From assembly GCA_015179045.1 (NCBI GenBank), contig WHUZ01000255.1, forward strand, positions 1-18,107: 18,107 nt of DNA, in the 5' to 3' direction. Positions 1-8,295 of the stretch are shown here, one piece after another; positions within the stretch are counted from its first letter, which is position 1; the number at the start of each line of letters is the position of its first letter. Below the pieces are notes generated by a model. It did not search any database. It was not told where the DNA came from and saw only the letters and a program-made list of their open reading frames with translations. This DNA comes from Kalaharituber pfeilii. Lineage: Eukaryota > Ascomycota > Pezizomycetes > Pezizales > Pezizaceae. The translations under genes and the position numbers were made by a program.

Positions 1-282
1 TCAGGAGCTTTTAGAAAGTTATCTGTCAATTACTGGATATCCTAATATGTAAAGCCAAGTATTTAGTGCTATAATGCACTATGAAAGTATCTATATATTA
101 GAATGCTAGGGATAATTCATAAAGTATTGGCATGCCAAAGATAATTTATAAGGTGTTAGGATACACTAATACATAAGATGTATCTAATTGTCATGACTCT
201 GCACCCATGTGTCAAGATACATTTTCATTATTGCTGATAAGTATCTTAATTCTTTCTAACTAACAGCAGAAGCTGAGACTTA
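1..282. other. AT-rich intergenic DNA, no gene seen
   Basis: No coding frame or RNA gene is recognisable. The stretch is rich in TA steps and contains a loose short repetition (a GATAATTYATAARGTRTTGG-like phrase around 110-170). The last part, 241-282, is repeated at 4754-4796, so it belongs to the flank of repeat R rather than to unique DNA. Confidence 0.5.
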
Positions 283-693
283 TATATTAAGCACCCATCA
301 TATATGACTTGTCAACAATTTCTAATATAACTATAATATGATAATACTATTTCATAAAACAGATAAGTAAATATAGAAGCAGTAATGTAATAGAAATATA
401 TAATAATGCAGATCTTCTTTCCAATACTAATAAGCAAGTGAAGTATTATCTATATTGCAATCATACATTATTAGTAAAGGTATTGTAAATAATGTTAGTT
501 GTTTCATAAGTACTATGCATGTATTACTACAATGTATGTTTAAGAACCGACACACATGTCTGTGAAGTAACCACTAAACAATGAAAGTATACTACAGCTC
601 ACCTAGAATTACTCAGATATATCTTAGCAAGTCTTATAATAGTACAGGGTAGTATCTTCTTGATATTTAGTAGATGTTTACCTTCAGCCATAA
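283..693 (+). repeat. Dispersed repeat R, copy 1 (about 411 bp)
   Basis: This segment matches 7880-8292 over its whole length in the same orientation, beginning TATATTAAGCAC and ending with a CCTTCAGCCATAA-like tail. Differences between the copies are mostly transitions, in keeping with RIP. No open reading frame is convincing. The length, same-strand arrangement and lack of coding would suit a solo LTR or a non-autonomous element, but the ends do not show a clear TG...CA pair, so the class is left open. A partial third relative of its left flank (241-283) lies at 4754-4796. Confidence 0.75.
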
Positions 694-694
694 T

Positions 695-945
695 ATTTAT
701 CCTAAGTATCTATCTATCTATCCTGAGTATCTATCTATCTGTCCTGAGTATCTGTCTATTTATTCTAAGTATCTATCTGTCTATCATGAGTAACTGTCCA
801 TTCTAAATAACTATCTGTACTGAGTACTTGTCTATTCTGCCTACTTGACTATTCTGAGTATTTGTACTGAGTGTCTATCTATTCCAGTTGGCTGTCTGCC
901 CTAAGTATTTAGCCATCTTAAGTATTTATCTAATAGATAAGTACT
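695..945. repeat. Degenerate TATC / GAGTATC minisatellite
   Basis: About ten imperfect copies of a 20-24 bp unit built from a CCTGAGTATC block followed by CTATCTATCTGT. The left copies are the cleanest; the right ones decay into CTGAGTATTTGT-like variants. It directly abuts the right end of repeat R copy 1, whereas copy 2 abuts a different satellite. Confidence 0.8.
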
Positions 946-1265
946 TTTTGTTTTTTTATATTATTACTTATATGCTGCCCTCTAGGCAGTAGTGAGGGAT
1001 AGATAAGTATAGACTAGGTTGAATTAAGAGTAGAACAGAAGTGCCTAGGGAGCTTTGAGAAGACCAGAATAATATGTGGTAGATCAGTGTAAACTTAGAT
1101 AGTGGCCAACATAGTAGAGAAAACTAGGCTTTGTACAGGAAGTTAGAGTTGGGTCTGATTAGACCTGGCCTACCTAGAGCTTTGAAGAAAGGACTGAAAG
1201 TAATTAGGATGGACCAAAAAAACAGGCAGGTAGACCAGAATAGAGGAATTTTGCTAATGCAATTT
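946..1265. other. Unassigned sequence, possibly decayed 5' part of element A
   Basis: It opens with a T-rich run and continues as purine-rich DNA without an open frame. By position this could be the gag/protease part of element A. I could not match it to the gag of element B, and no zinc knuckle was seen. Element A's 5' LTR is not found here, so A seems truncated on this side. Confidence 0.35.
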
Positions 1266-1559
1266 TGATACTAAAGTTATAAATATTTGCAGATGCATTA
1301 TTAATTGTGTCTAAGTCAATAGTATTATGAGAAAGTCTAATAAGTCTTTGTTAACTTTGTTCATCTTTTGTTTTGAACTCTTATCAAAGGAGTAAGGAAT
1401 TTATTTTTAAGTTTGAGCTAAAGCTATGAATATCAGTGAATATATTATTGTATATTTATTATACTCACATTAAGTTGCTTTCGGTTCTTTTTGATAATAC
1501 TCTTAAAAAGAGTGATATTCTGTTGATTGATGTACATGAGCACTAGTACTTATAATATA

Positions 1560-2320
1560 TTAATATTTTTTCTGAGGAATAGGTATACTGCTTACCTCCT
1601 TACCAAAGCTAGAATTATACAATCTCTTTTAAGAATACAAACATGAAGTTTCCTCATAGTCTAGTATACTTGGAAAGAAGATGAGGCCCTTTAGAGGTAT
1701 ATCGTCGAACACCTACAAGTAGGGAAGATATAAAAGTCAAGGTTCTAAGCAGCTTCACTAAATTTTTTCAGAAGGTAGATGAGTCCCTTTGACTATATAT
1801 TGATTATAAAAGTACTAAATGAACTCACCACTCCGAATAGAGACTCTTTGCCCTTCACGTCAAAACTCCTTAAAGAAGACCTAAAGAAGTAAATAGTTTA
1901 TAAAACTCAATCTCGATAATGGCTACAACTTTATATAAATTAAGTCAGATAATAAATAGCAGCTATCAAATACAGCCAATAGCTTATTTGTAGTACCCAG
2001 TCATACCTCTTAAACTTATCGACATATCTGTCTCCTTCAAAAAGATGATAGATGAGATTCCTACTTATATTAATAGAGTAGTTTGGTACCTAAACTTTTA
2101 ATCTATGAAGGCAAGTCTAAATGAGACCATAAAAAGATAGTAAAAAAGTGCATACTAAGATTAAGTACCCATGGGCTCACAGTACAAGTTTCATATATAC
2201 ACAACTATGTTCCTTAGTCACTTTATTAATACTTTTAAGATTAAGATATATTTAATCAAACTTTCTACTATTTGTAACTAGCTACAGCTGATTAAAGAAG
2301 GTACAAGCCTTTTTTAGGTA
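1560..2320 (+). pseudogene. Element A reverse transcriptase remnant
   Basis: Ty3/gypsy RT, which copies the element RNA into DNA. The approach region reads LPPYQS then LVYLERR (about 1590-1680), matching the family's LPPHR...LY.LS segment. Around 1775-1830 the frame reads VDESLxLYIDYKSTK, the counterpart of the family motif DGSLRLCVDYRALN. At about 2035-2100 a stretch reading SFKKMIDEI...YINRVVWYLN matches the TFQ.LIN..L...VYLDD block, but the catalytic YLDD motif is broken: TAC CTA AAC is followed by an indel and a stop. This RT cannot be active. It keeps about 170 bp (roughly 1775-1945) that element B has lost. Confidence 0.8.
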
Positions 2321-2399
2321 TTGCAAACTACTACTACCAATTTACTACTACTGACTTATTTTACTTTACTATAATTTGAAACACTTCCAAGTTTTGACT

Positions 2400-2850
2400 A
2401 GAGAGATACTCTTTATTTAGGAGTGGCAGAGGAGCAAGCTACTTTTATAGAACTTCAAGACAAGTTTATTAGTACCCCTATACTATAATAGTTCAATTGA
2501 TTCTTGTCAATAATTATGAAACTGACTGCTCAGACTAGGTACTTACTAGCATCTTGAGTATAAGAATAATATTACTACTCTTCATTGCTGTGAGTACCAC
2601 TTCTGAATACTAACTCCTACTATACAAAACTACCTCTATCCATAATAATAAACTCTTAATAATCTTGGATAGTATAAATAGAGGATAGAGCTATTGGGAA
2701 TTCAGTTTACCATCTTTACTAACTATCATGCATTTTACTACTAAATAACATCTCAACAACTAGCAAGCCAACTGAAGCCAACTTTCCAAAATCAATTACC
2801 TTAGCTTAATAGCAAAGCAGATGCTTTTTCTTAATAAACTGGTAAAGTGA
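2400..2850 (+). pseudogene. Element A RNase H remnant
   Basis: RNase H removes the RNA strand during reverse transcription. The entry region (about 2435-2580) reads YETDCSDxVLTSIL, the decayed form of the family's ETDASDYA.GAVLSQ. Near its end (about 2755-2830) the nucleotides encode QANxSQLSK and then LNSKADA, matching the W.LFLS.F.F.I.YRPG..N.KADALSR tail that closes the gypsy RNase H domain. Several stops replace glutamine and tryptophan codons. The same motifs, better preserved, appear in element B at 12560-13010. Confidence 0.75.
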
Positions 2851-2989
2851 AAAATATATAGACTGATACTCCTAGAGTTAATAATAATGAATGGGTGAGA
2901 AATGATAATAGGCTAGGTACCCAAACCATATTCAAAGTTGATGATGCCATGATAGCAAGGTAGCTAGATACTAGGGTATACATCAAACT

Positions 2990-3440
2990 TCTCTCTTGGA
3001 ACTTTTACTAAATAGTCGATTATATCACTGGTTGTACAGCCTACTTGAAGGCCAAAGCCAGCCAACATCTAAGGCAAACTAGACTTATACTAATGCCTAC
3101 TAGTAGAAAGCTTTGAAAGGAGATAGCTATAGACTTTGTTAGAGAACTACCAAAGGCTTTACTGAAATATAGCACTATACTATATACTGGTAAAAAAATA
3201 CTTGTATAATTTGAGACATCACCAACATCTTCAATAACATCCTCAGGTAATTTGGTCTACCTTACTATATCATCTCTAACTGTAGATTACAATTTGCCTC
3301 AGCCCTTCAAAAAGATATTATATCTAAACTCAAAGCAGAACTCTTATTTTGTACTACTTACTACCCCCAGACTGACAAAGTCTCTGACATGCAATATCTG
3401 GTATTGCAAAAAGTATATAATACAGACTTCCAAATAGTAT
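2990..3440 (+). pseudogene. Element A integrase remnant
   Basis: Retroviral-type integrase, which joins element cDNA to the host chromosome. The zinc-binding end is visible at about 3028-3060 as DYITGCTAYLKAKA: the usual C-x2-C pair has its second cysteine turned to tyrosine (TAC at 3042-3044). The start of the catalytic core follows at about 3125-3170 as IDFVRELPKALLKY (family: MDFI.GLP.S). Near 3337-3380 another frame reads TTYYPQTDKVSDMQ, the family's STAYHPQTDGQTE segment that carries the final catalytic glutamate, here replaced by aspartate. Frameshifts separate these blocks. A short open frame at 3252-3437 crosses this region but is not a separate gene. Confidence 0.8.
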
Positions 3441-3449
3441 TTCTATATT

Positions 3450-3570
3450 TTCTATAACTGAAGTATGGTAGAGATGATAAGACTTGAGAAATAGTTGAGA
3501 ATCTTTATAGATCATTAGAATCTTTTAGAGAGTTTCATGATCAATATCCAAGAAAGTCTTCAGGACTCTA
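3450..3570 (+). pseudogene. Element A C-terminal chromodomain remnant
   Basis: Reads KYGRDDKTxEIVENLYRSLE followed by FREFHDQYPRK, matching the second half of a chromodomain (WKGY...TWEP.ENL) and its helical tail. Chromodomains at the integrase C-terminus are thought to steer chromoviruses to methylated-histone heterochromatin. The tryptophan of TWEP is a TGA stop in both A and B, so this change may predate the separation of the two copies. The N-terminal beta strands are not readable. Confidence 0.75.
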
Positions 3571-3900
3571 TGGTTTAATAAAGTATTGATACTCATAGGA
3601 CTGAGTATGTCACATAAATGGGAATTCTGTACTATCATACTACTTAGATAATTCATTAATGTAAGTATCTTTTCCTTATGAAGACTTTTTCCTACTGGGT
3701 TTTGTCTTTAAGAAGCTTTTTAACAACTTACTGATGATGAGTGAAAGATATACTAGTCTCACTAGTAGTCATAGGCAACTGCAGTTCAGCTCATATATTA
3801 CCTTATATATATAATATACCAAGAGCCAAAGTATGAGACTTATAATCCTAATTAGTTCAGTTTTTTATTAGTAATTATTACTTGGGATAAGTACTCTAAA

Positions 3901-3911
3901 CAGGAAGGTAA
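3901..3911 (+). promoter_or_regulatory. Polypurine tract of element A
   Basis: A purine run (CAGGAAGGTAA) sits immediately before the TGTTAGAGC start of the 3' LTR. Element B has ATAGGGGGTAA in the same place. This is the plus-strand primer site used in LTR retrotransposon replication. Confidence 0.7.
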
Positions 3912-4609
3912 TGTTAGAGCTAAGGTAAAAACTTACCTACCACTATGGTAAGAGGTAAGAATTCTACTACTAATTAGCTACTATAGCTAAATATGAAAAC
4001 TTACTCATTAAGGGGAAAATACTAACCCTGCAATCAAATATAAGACTAATGCTAATTAACTATACTAATCACTCATTAGGCTTAGCTATTGATTCTTATA
4101 TTATTTAGATAGGGCAGTACTACAGAAGAGTATATTATCTGAAATACAGTCTAATATATATACTTGAGTTATAAAAGTTTTATTTATATATACACATATA
4201 TTAGTAGATTTAGTATCTTTGTTTCACACTATTTTCATTACATGTACCTATTATTATAGGTATTGGTATTAATAAGAATTTACTACGAAGCTAGCCAATT
4301 ATTTATCTGTTAACTCCTCATACATAGGTATGCTGAAGTCTATATAAATGCTAGCTGGTAATAGCATAGTTAGAAGAATTAAGCTATAAGTAGTATCTTA
4401 AGTTTCTCTATAAACTCTGAACCTATCATTCTTTTAATATATCTGTGAATTGCTCTGCTCTACTGCATGACTCATGCTAAGTAGCTGCCCTTTTAGTCTG
4501 CTGTATATACCTTCATAACCATTCTGACTTACCATATTTATTCTACTATAGCTGTAATATCTAGTTCTTTCTAGCATCTATCAGAGCTGAGCCCCTTATA
4601 CCCATAACA
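3912..4609 (+). repeat. 3' LTR of element A (698 bp)
   Basis: Begins TGTTAGAGCTAAGGTA right after the polypurine tract and ends CCCATAACA, giving TGTTA...TAACA inverted ends. It aligns with the minus-strand LTR of element B, which begins TGTTACGGCTAAGGTA; shared landmarks include a CATTAGGCTTAGC block, AGCTGCCCTT and the terminal GAGCCCCT.ATACCC. Heavily TA-enriched. Confidence 0.8.
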
Positions 4610-4753
4610 AGTATAATATTAGACCAAGTGCTTCAACTTTACTAAGTGATAATGGTCTAGTACAAATAGTATAGCTAAAGGTGAGTGACAGAGAAGAGTG
4701 AGTAAAAGGTAATTAATAAACTTAGAGTTTATATAATACTTAGGATACTACTA
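4610..4753. other. Short AT-rich flank of element A
   Basis: No gene or repeat recognised. The first 13 bases after the LTR resemble the DNA just beyond the LTR of element B, which leaves a little doubt about the exact LTR boundary. Confidence 0.35.
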
Positions 4754-4796
4754 GTATCTTAATTCTTTCTAACTAATAGTAGAAGCTGAAGCTTAT
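4754..4796 (+). repeat. Fragment of the left flank of repeat R
   Basis: Forty-three bases starting AGTATCTTAATTCTTTC match 241-283 with only a few transitions, then the similarity stops abruptly where the 83-bp tandem duplication begins. Confidence 0.7.
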
Positions 4797-4962
4797 TTTA
4801 TATAGTACTGAGTTACATCCCTCTTGGCATACACTGAACCCCTGTCAAAAAAGACCTTGGCGATAACTGCAAATGCCATCTTATATAATACTGAGTTATA
4901 TCCCTCTTAGCGTACACTAAACCCCTGTCAAAAAAGACCTTGGTGACAACTGCGAATGCCAT
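4797..4962 (-). repeat. 83-bp unit duplicated in tandem
   Basis: Two adjacent copies with an offset of exactly 83 bp (CTGAGTTACATCCC at 4808, CTGAGTTATATCCC at 4891). On the minus strand each copy, in its own frame, encodes nearly the same peptide (FAV..KVFFDRG.VYAKRD.TQ). Because 83 is not a multiple of three, the two lie in different frames; one runs in an open frame from 5040 to 4813. I recognise no family. It may be a broken coding fragment or simply satellite-border DNA. Confidence 0.75.
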
Positions 4963-5224
4963 ATCAATGTACCGAGTGAAATGTTCACATAGGTACTCCT
5001 GAACCTTAACATACCTCTGAACCTTCATCATAAGGCACATATTAATGTGGAATATGCCAAACGCCCGACAATACCTATATTAAAAGTTTCCATCATATTT
5101 CGTATGGAATCAACCTTCACGGAAATGGACACCATGACAATGAGGAGTTGCAATTGGCCGTATCTATCACTGCAACCCCTTTATGTGAAATGTTCACATT
5201 CTCCTGAACCTCAACATACTCGGC
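4963..5224. other. Transition zone before the satellite, with a repeated phrase
   Basis: A phrase GTGAAATGTTCACAT followed by CTCCTGAACCTYAACATAC occurs at about 4976 and again at about 5187 (spacing about 211 bp). Composition is richer in GC than the DNA to the left. Short open frames cross it on both strands, but none shows a recognisable domain. Confidence 0.5.
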
Positions 5225-7110
5225 ATAAGATACAGAAGAATGAGCCAAATTTTATAGGTATGGTATATCTCTCTCACTATCAGGAGATGAAGCATAACGA
5301 GTTCAATTTGAGAGGTACAGCAGCAGCTTTTCATAGCACAATAGTAACAAAGTGAGTCAAATTTAACAGGTATAAGAGTACAATTTGACTGGTATTCGAT
5401 GGCACGAGATGCAGCTAAACAAGTCAAATTTGACAGGTATGGCAGGTCCATTTTACCTCGCGAGATGCAGTAAAATGAGCTGAATTTGATAGGCACTTTG
5501 ACAGGCACGACAGCTCCTTAATAGTGTGAGGTGTAGCAGAACGAGTCAAATTTGACAAGTATAGTAGGTCCATTTCACCCCGCAAGATGCAGCAAAATGA
5601 ACCGAATTTGACAGACACTTTGACAGGCATGACAGCTCCTCAATTTAACAGGCATGATAGCTCCTCAATTTAACAGGCACGACAGCTCCTCAATGGTGCG
5701 AGATGCAGCAGAACGAGTCAAATGTAATAGGTATGGTAGGTCTATTTTACCTCACGAGATGCAGCAAAATGAGCTGAATTTGACAGGCACTTTGACAGGC
5801 ATGATAGCTCCTTAATGGTGTGAGATGCAGCAGAATGAGCTGAATGTAATAGGTATAACAGTCTCTCTCAATGGCACAAGATGAGGATGGATGTGATTAA
5901 GTTGACAGATATGACCTTGACAGGCAAAAATAAGGCAGAATAAGCTCAATTTAATAGGTATAACAGCTTTCTCTCAATGGCGCGAGATGTGGCGAATGAG
6001 CTCAAGTTGACAAGTATTACAGGACTCTTTCCATAGCGTAAGAGTAGCAGAAGAGCTGAATTTGACAGGTATAGTAGGTCTCTCTCTCTTCTATAGCGAA
6101 CAGCTGTAAGCGGAGTTAGATGAAATCAAAAAACAAAAAAAACAAAGAGTAGGTCTCTCTTAATAGTACAAGATGCAGCAAAATGAACTCAATTGGACCG
6201 GTGTGTAAGTCTCCCTTGATAATACAAGATACAGTAGAATAAACTAACTTTAACAAGTATATAGGTATGGCAAGACTCTTCTACGGCACAAGATACAAAA
6301 GAATGAGCCAAATTTCCCTCTCTTACCAGTGTGAGATATAGTAAAACGGAACTTAACTTGATAGGTATAGTAGCACCTTTCCATAGGAGAGTAGCAGAGT
6401 GAGCCAAATTTAACAGGTATAATAGGTCTCTTTTCGTATTATGAGATATAGTAGAATGAGCACAATTTGATAGTTATTCGATAGCACAAGATGCAGCAGA
6501 ATGGGAGTCGAATTTGACAGGTATGGCAAGTCTATTTTAGCCTGAGAGATGCCGCAGAATAAGCCGAATTTGACAGGGATTGGTAGATCTCTCTTACCAA
6601 TATGAGATACAGCAGGGCGAGTAGAATTTGACAGGCATGACAGCTCCTCAATAATGTGAGATAAAGCAGAATGAGCCGAATTCAATAGGAATGGCAGTCT
6701 CTCTTGATGGTGTGAAATGAGGCAGAATGAGCTCAATTTCAATTTAACAGGGTATGACAGCTTCCTTTTGATAGCGTGAGATGAGGCAGAATGAGTTCAA
6801 GTTGACAAGTATCACCGGACTCTTTTCACAATGTGAGAACAGCAGAATGAGCCAAATTTGACAGGTACGGCAGGACCCACCTAGCAGCATGGAACATGGT
6901 AAAATGAGCTCAATTCACAGTTAAGGCTGGTCCCTTTCTATGGTGCAAAGTGAGGTGGTATGGCTTAATTTGACAGATACAACAAGACCTGCTTTGATGG
7001 TTCGAGATATGCTAAAATGCACTCAATTTACAATTTTACAGGTATGGCAGATTACTCTCGATGGTGTGAGATGGGGCAAAATGAGAATGCACTGGACTGG
7101 TACAGTATGG
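5225..7110. repeat. Long degenerate satellite array, units of about 57-66 bp
   Basis: Roughly thirty imperfect copies of a unit whose core is GATGCAGCAGAATGAGC, then GAATTTGACAGGTATGGCAGG, then a pyrimidine stretch and AATGGYGYGA. Higher-order structure is visible: within 5430-5830 alternate units carry an extra GGCACTTTGACAGGCATGACAGC insert, and at 5640-5690 a short 27-bp subunit is triplicated. Antisense open frames of 68-110 codons (for example 6410-6742 and 5194-5508) arise because many units keep lengths near a multiple of three; the peptides are just the repeat read backwards. Confidence 0.9.
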
Positions 7111-7118
7111 TGAGGTGA

Positions 7119-7135
7119 TTTTTTTTTTTTTTTTT
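7119..7135 (-). repeat. Poly-T run of 17 (poly-A on the minus strand)
   Basis: An uninterrupted homopolymer exactly at the junction between the satellite array and a compositionally different island. Read on the minus strand it is a poly-A tail following AGTAATGAAATT, as expected at the 3' end of a LINE-mobilised sequence. Confidence 0.6.
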
Positions 7136-7660
7136 AATTTCATTACTCGCGTGCCGTGGCAGGGTGATAAAGAGGCACCTGCTAAAGGTTACAATCATCA
7201 GCTACTATAGTACCTACTAACTCCGGCTCCATTCTCCACTCTTTCTGTTTTTTAAATCGCAAGCACTCTATAGATAGCAATAGCTATGTCTACTCTTTAT
7301 CATCACCCTCAGCCTTCAATTCTTCCACTTTCTTATATACTCTTGCTATCATTCCAGCTGTATTAATTATATCCTTTTGTAACTTCTTAATTACCTTATA
7401 CCAGGGCAGCAAGCAATTAATAATATAAAAAAAAATAAAAAAAATAAAAAATCACCTTATACCTGTTAATATCCTCACTTGCATAGCATTTATACGTGGG
7501 TCTATAGGGCGGATAATAAAGCTGGGTACACCTAAAAGGGCATATGCTGGACATCTGAGTAATATCATTGTGAGTAGATATTAACCGGAATTTAGGTAGA
7601 GTTTATGGGCTGTAATGAGGGTTTCGCTATCTATAAGTTCTATAAAACCTTCTGACGCTA
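7136..7660 (-). pseudogene. Unidentified minus-strand coding remnant split by a 51-bp insertion
   Basis: I do not recognise this. On the minus strand a frame reads KVIKKLQKDIINTAGMIARV followed by YKKVEELKAEGDDKE and a stop (about 7395 down to 7290), a lysine/glutamate-rich helical stretch. If the 51-bp A-rich insert and one copy of its flanking repeat are disregarded, the same frame stays open upstream to about 7600. A competing frame on the same strand (LLGVPSFIIRPIDPRINAM, about 7530-7475) is also open, so which one was coding is uncertain. Downstream lies a poly-A tail at 7119-7135, so the whole could be a 5'-truncated retroposed copy or LINE 3' end. Confidence 0.35.
7393..7463 (+). mobile_element. 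Tiny A-rich retroposed insertion with 10-bp target duplication
   Basis: The 10-mer ACCTTATACC occurs at 7393-7402 and again at 7454-7463. Between them are 51 bp that start AGGGCAGCAAGC and finish as an A-rich run (AAAAAAAAATAAAAAAAATAAAAAATC). Flanking direct repeats plus a 3' A-rich tail are the marks of LINE-mediated insertion. It adds 61 bp to the minus-strand open frame it interrupts. Confidence 0.6.
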
Positions 7661-7675
7661 CATTTGGTACCAGAG
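7544..7675 (+). mobile_element. Possible LTR end plus primer-binding site
   Basis: The sequence GACGCTACA is followed by TT and then TGGTACCAGAGC (about 7663-7674). This closely resembles the TGGTATCAGAGC primer-binding site found after the 5' LTR in many LTR retrotransposons and would pair with a tRNA ending GCTCTGGTACCA. The LTR would end at about 7660; its start is unclear (a TGCTGGACATC at 7544 is one candidate). After the site a plus-strand frame with few stops runs to about 7890. No reverse transcriptase of this element is in the window. Confidence 0.35.
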
Positions 7676-7849
7676 CTCCCTAGATGCAGGAGTGGGATTA
7701 CATGATATTATAAATAACAATGAGAATATACTGACATGAATAAATGCAGAGAAACGAGATTGTATGGTTATAGAACTGGTAAAGAGTGTACAGTCACTTG
7801 ACGCCGACTTTACGGGTCCCTTATCTGCTACCGCTGCACCTACACTCAC

Positions 7850-7865
7850 CCTCGCGGTCGCGAGG
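7850..7865. other. GC-rich perfect hairpin (7-bp stem)
   Basis: CCTCGCG - GT - CGCGAGG, a perfect inverted repeat with three CpG-bearing pairs, in the middle of very AT-rich, CpG-poor DNA and only 15 bp from the start of repeat R copy 2. Confidence 0.55.
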
Positions 7866-7879
7866 TGGCTATATGCTAG

Positions 7880-8292
7880 TATATTAAGCACTCATCATAT
7901 ATGACTTGTCAACAATTAATTACATAATTATAACATAATAACACTATCTTATAAAATAGATAAGTAAATATAGAAGTAGTAATATAATTGAAACATATAA
8001 TAGTATAGATCTCCTTTCTAATACTAATAATTAAGCAAAACATCATCTATATGATAACCATGTATTATTAGTAAAGATATTGGAAGTGATACTAGTTGCT
8101 TCATAAGTATCATGCATATATTAGTACAGTATATATACAAGAACTGACATACATGTCTGTAAGGTAACTACTAAATAGTCAAAGTGTACTATAGATTATC
8201 TAGTATTAATCAAATATATCTTAGTAAGTCTTATAATAATATAATAGTAGTACTTTATCTCATATTCGATAGGTCTTCACCTTTAGCTATAA
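7880..8292 (+). repeat. Dispersed repeat R, copy 2 (about 413 bp)
   Basis: Full-length match to 283-693 in the same orientation, with mainly transition differences. Landmarks shared with copy 1 include CATATATGACTTGTCAACAATT, AGATAAGTAAATATAGAAG and GACAYACATGTCTGT. It is slightly more TA-rich than copy 1. It separates the GC-richer island on its left from the second satellite array on its right. Confidence 0.75.
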
Positions 8293-8295
8293 CAG

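Larger units (their letters stand above)
1266..4609 (+). mobile_element. Element A: RIP-decayed Ty3/gypsy chromovirus relic
   Basis: A plus-strand retroelement remnant with domains in the order reverse transcriptase, RNase H, integrase, chromodomain, polypurine tract, 3' LTR, which defines Ty3/gypsy (Metaviridae) and, with the chromodomain, the chromovirus branch. Every domain aligns to element B (minus strand, about 9996-15000) at nucleotide level; for example a 21-bp block beginning TGATACTAAAG at about 1266 reappears on the minus strand near 13812. Coding is destroyed by many stops and small indels. Stops sit mainly where B, or the family consensus, has glutamine or tryptophan, and cysteine codons have become tyrosine codons, as RIP produces. 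No 5' LTR was found, so the element is 5' truncated. Confidence 0.85.

Noticed and set aside
695..945. CRISPR-like array or telomere-type repeat
   Set aside because: Units are contiguous and degenerate without spacers, and the motif is a TATC-based minisatellite, not a telomere hexamer.
3252..3437. Plus-strand 61-codon open frame as a separate small gene
   Set aside because: It crosses the integrase remnant of element A; the meaningful integrase motif (YYPQTD) is in another frame of the same DNA.
4813..5040. 75-codon minus-strand frame as a complete gene
   Set aside because: It is created by the frame jump between the two 83-bp copies, so its C-terminal third is an out-of-frame reading of the same repeat. 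It is kept only as a repeat and as a finding about the shared peptide.
5194..6742. Several minus-strand open frames of 68-110 codons with repetitive peptides (for example 6410-6742)
   Set aside because: They are the satellite unit read antisense. They persist because unit length is often near a multiple of three, the peptides drift with the DNA repeat, and there is no sign of selection on codons.
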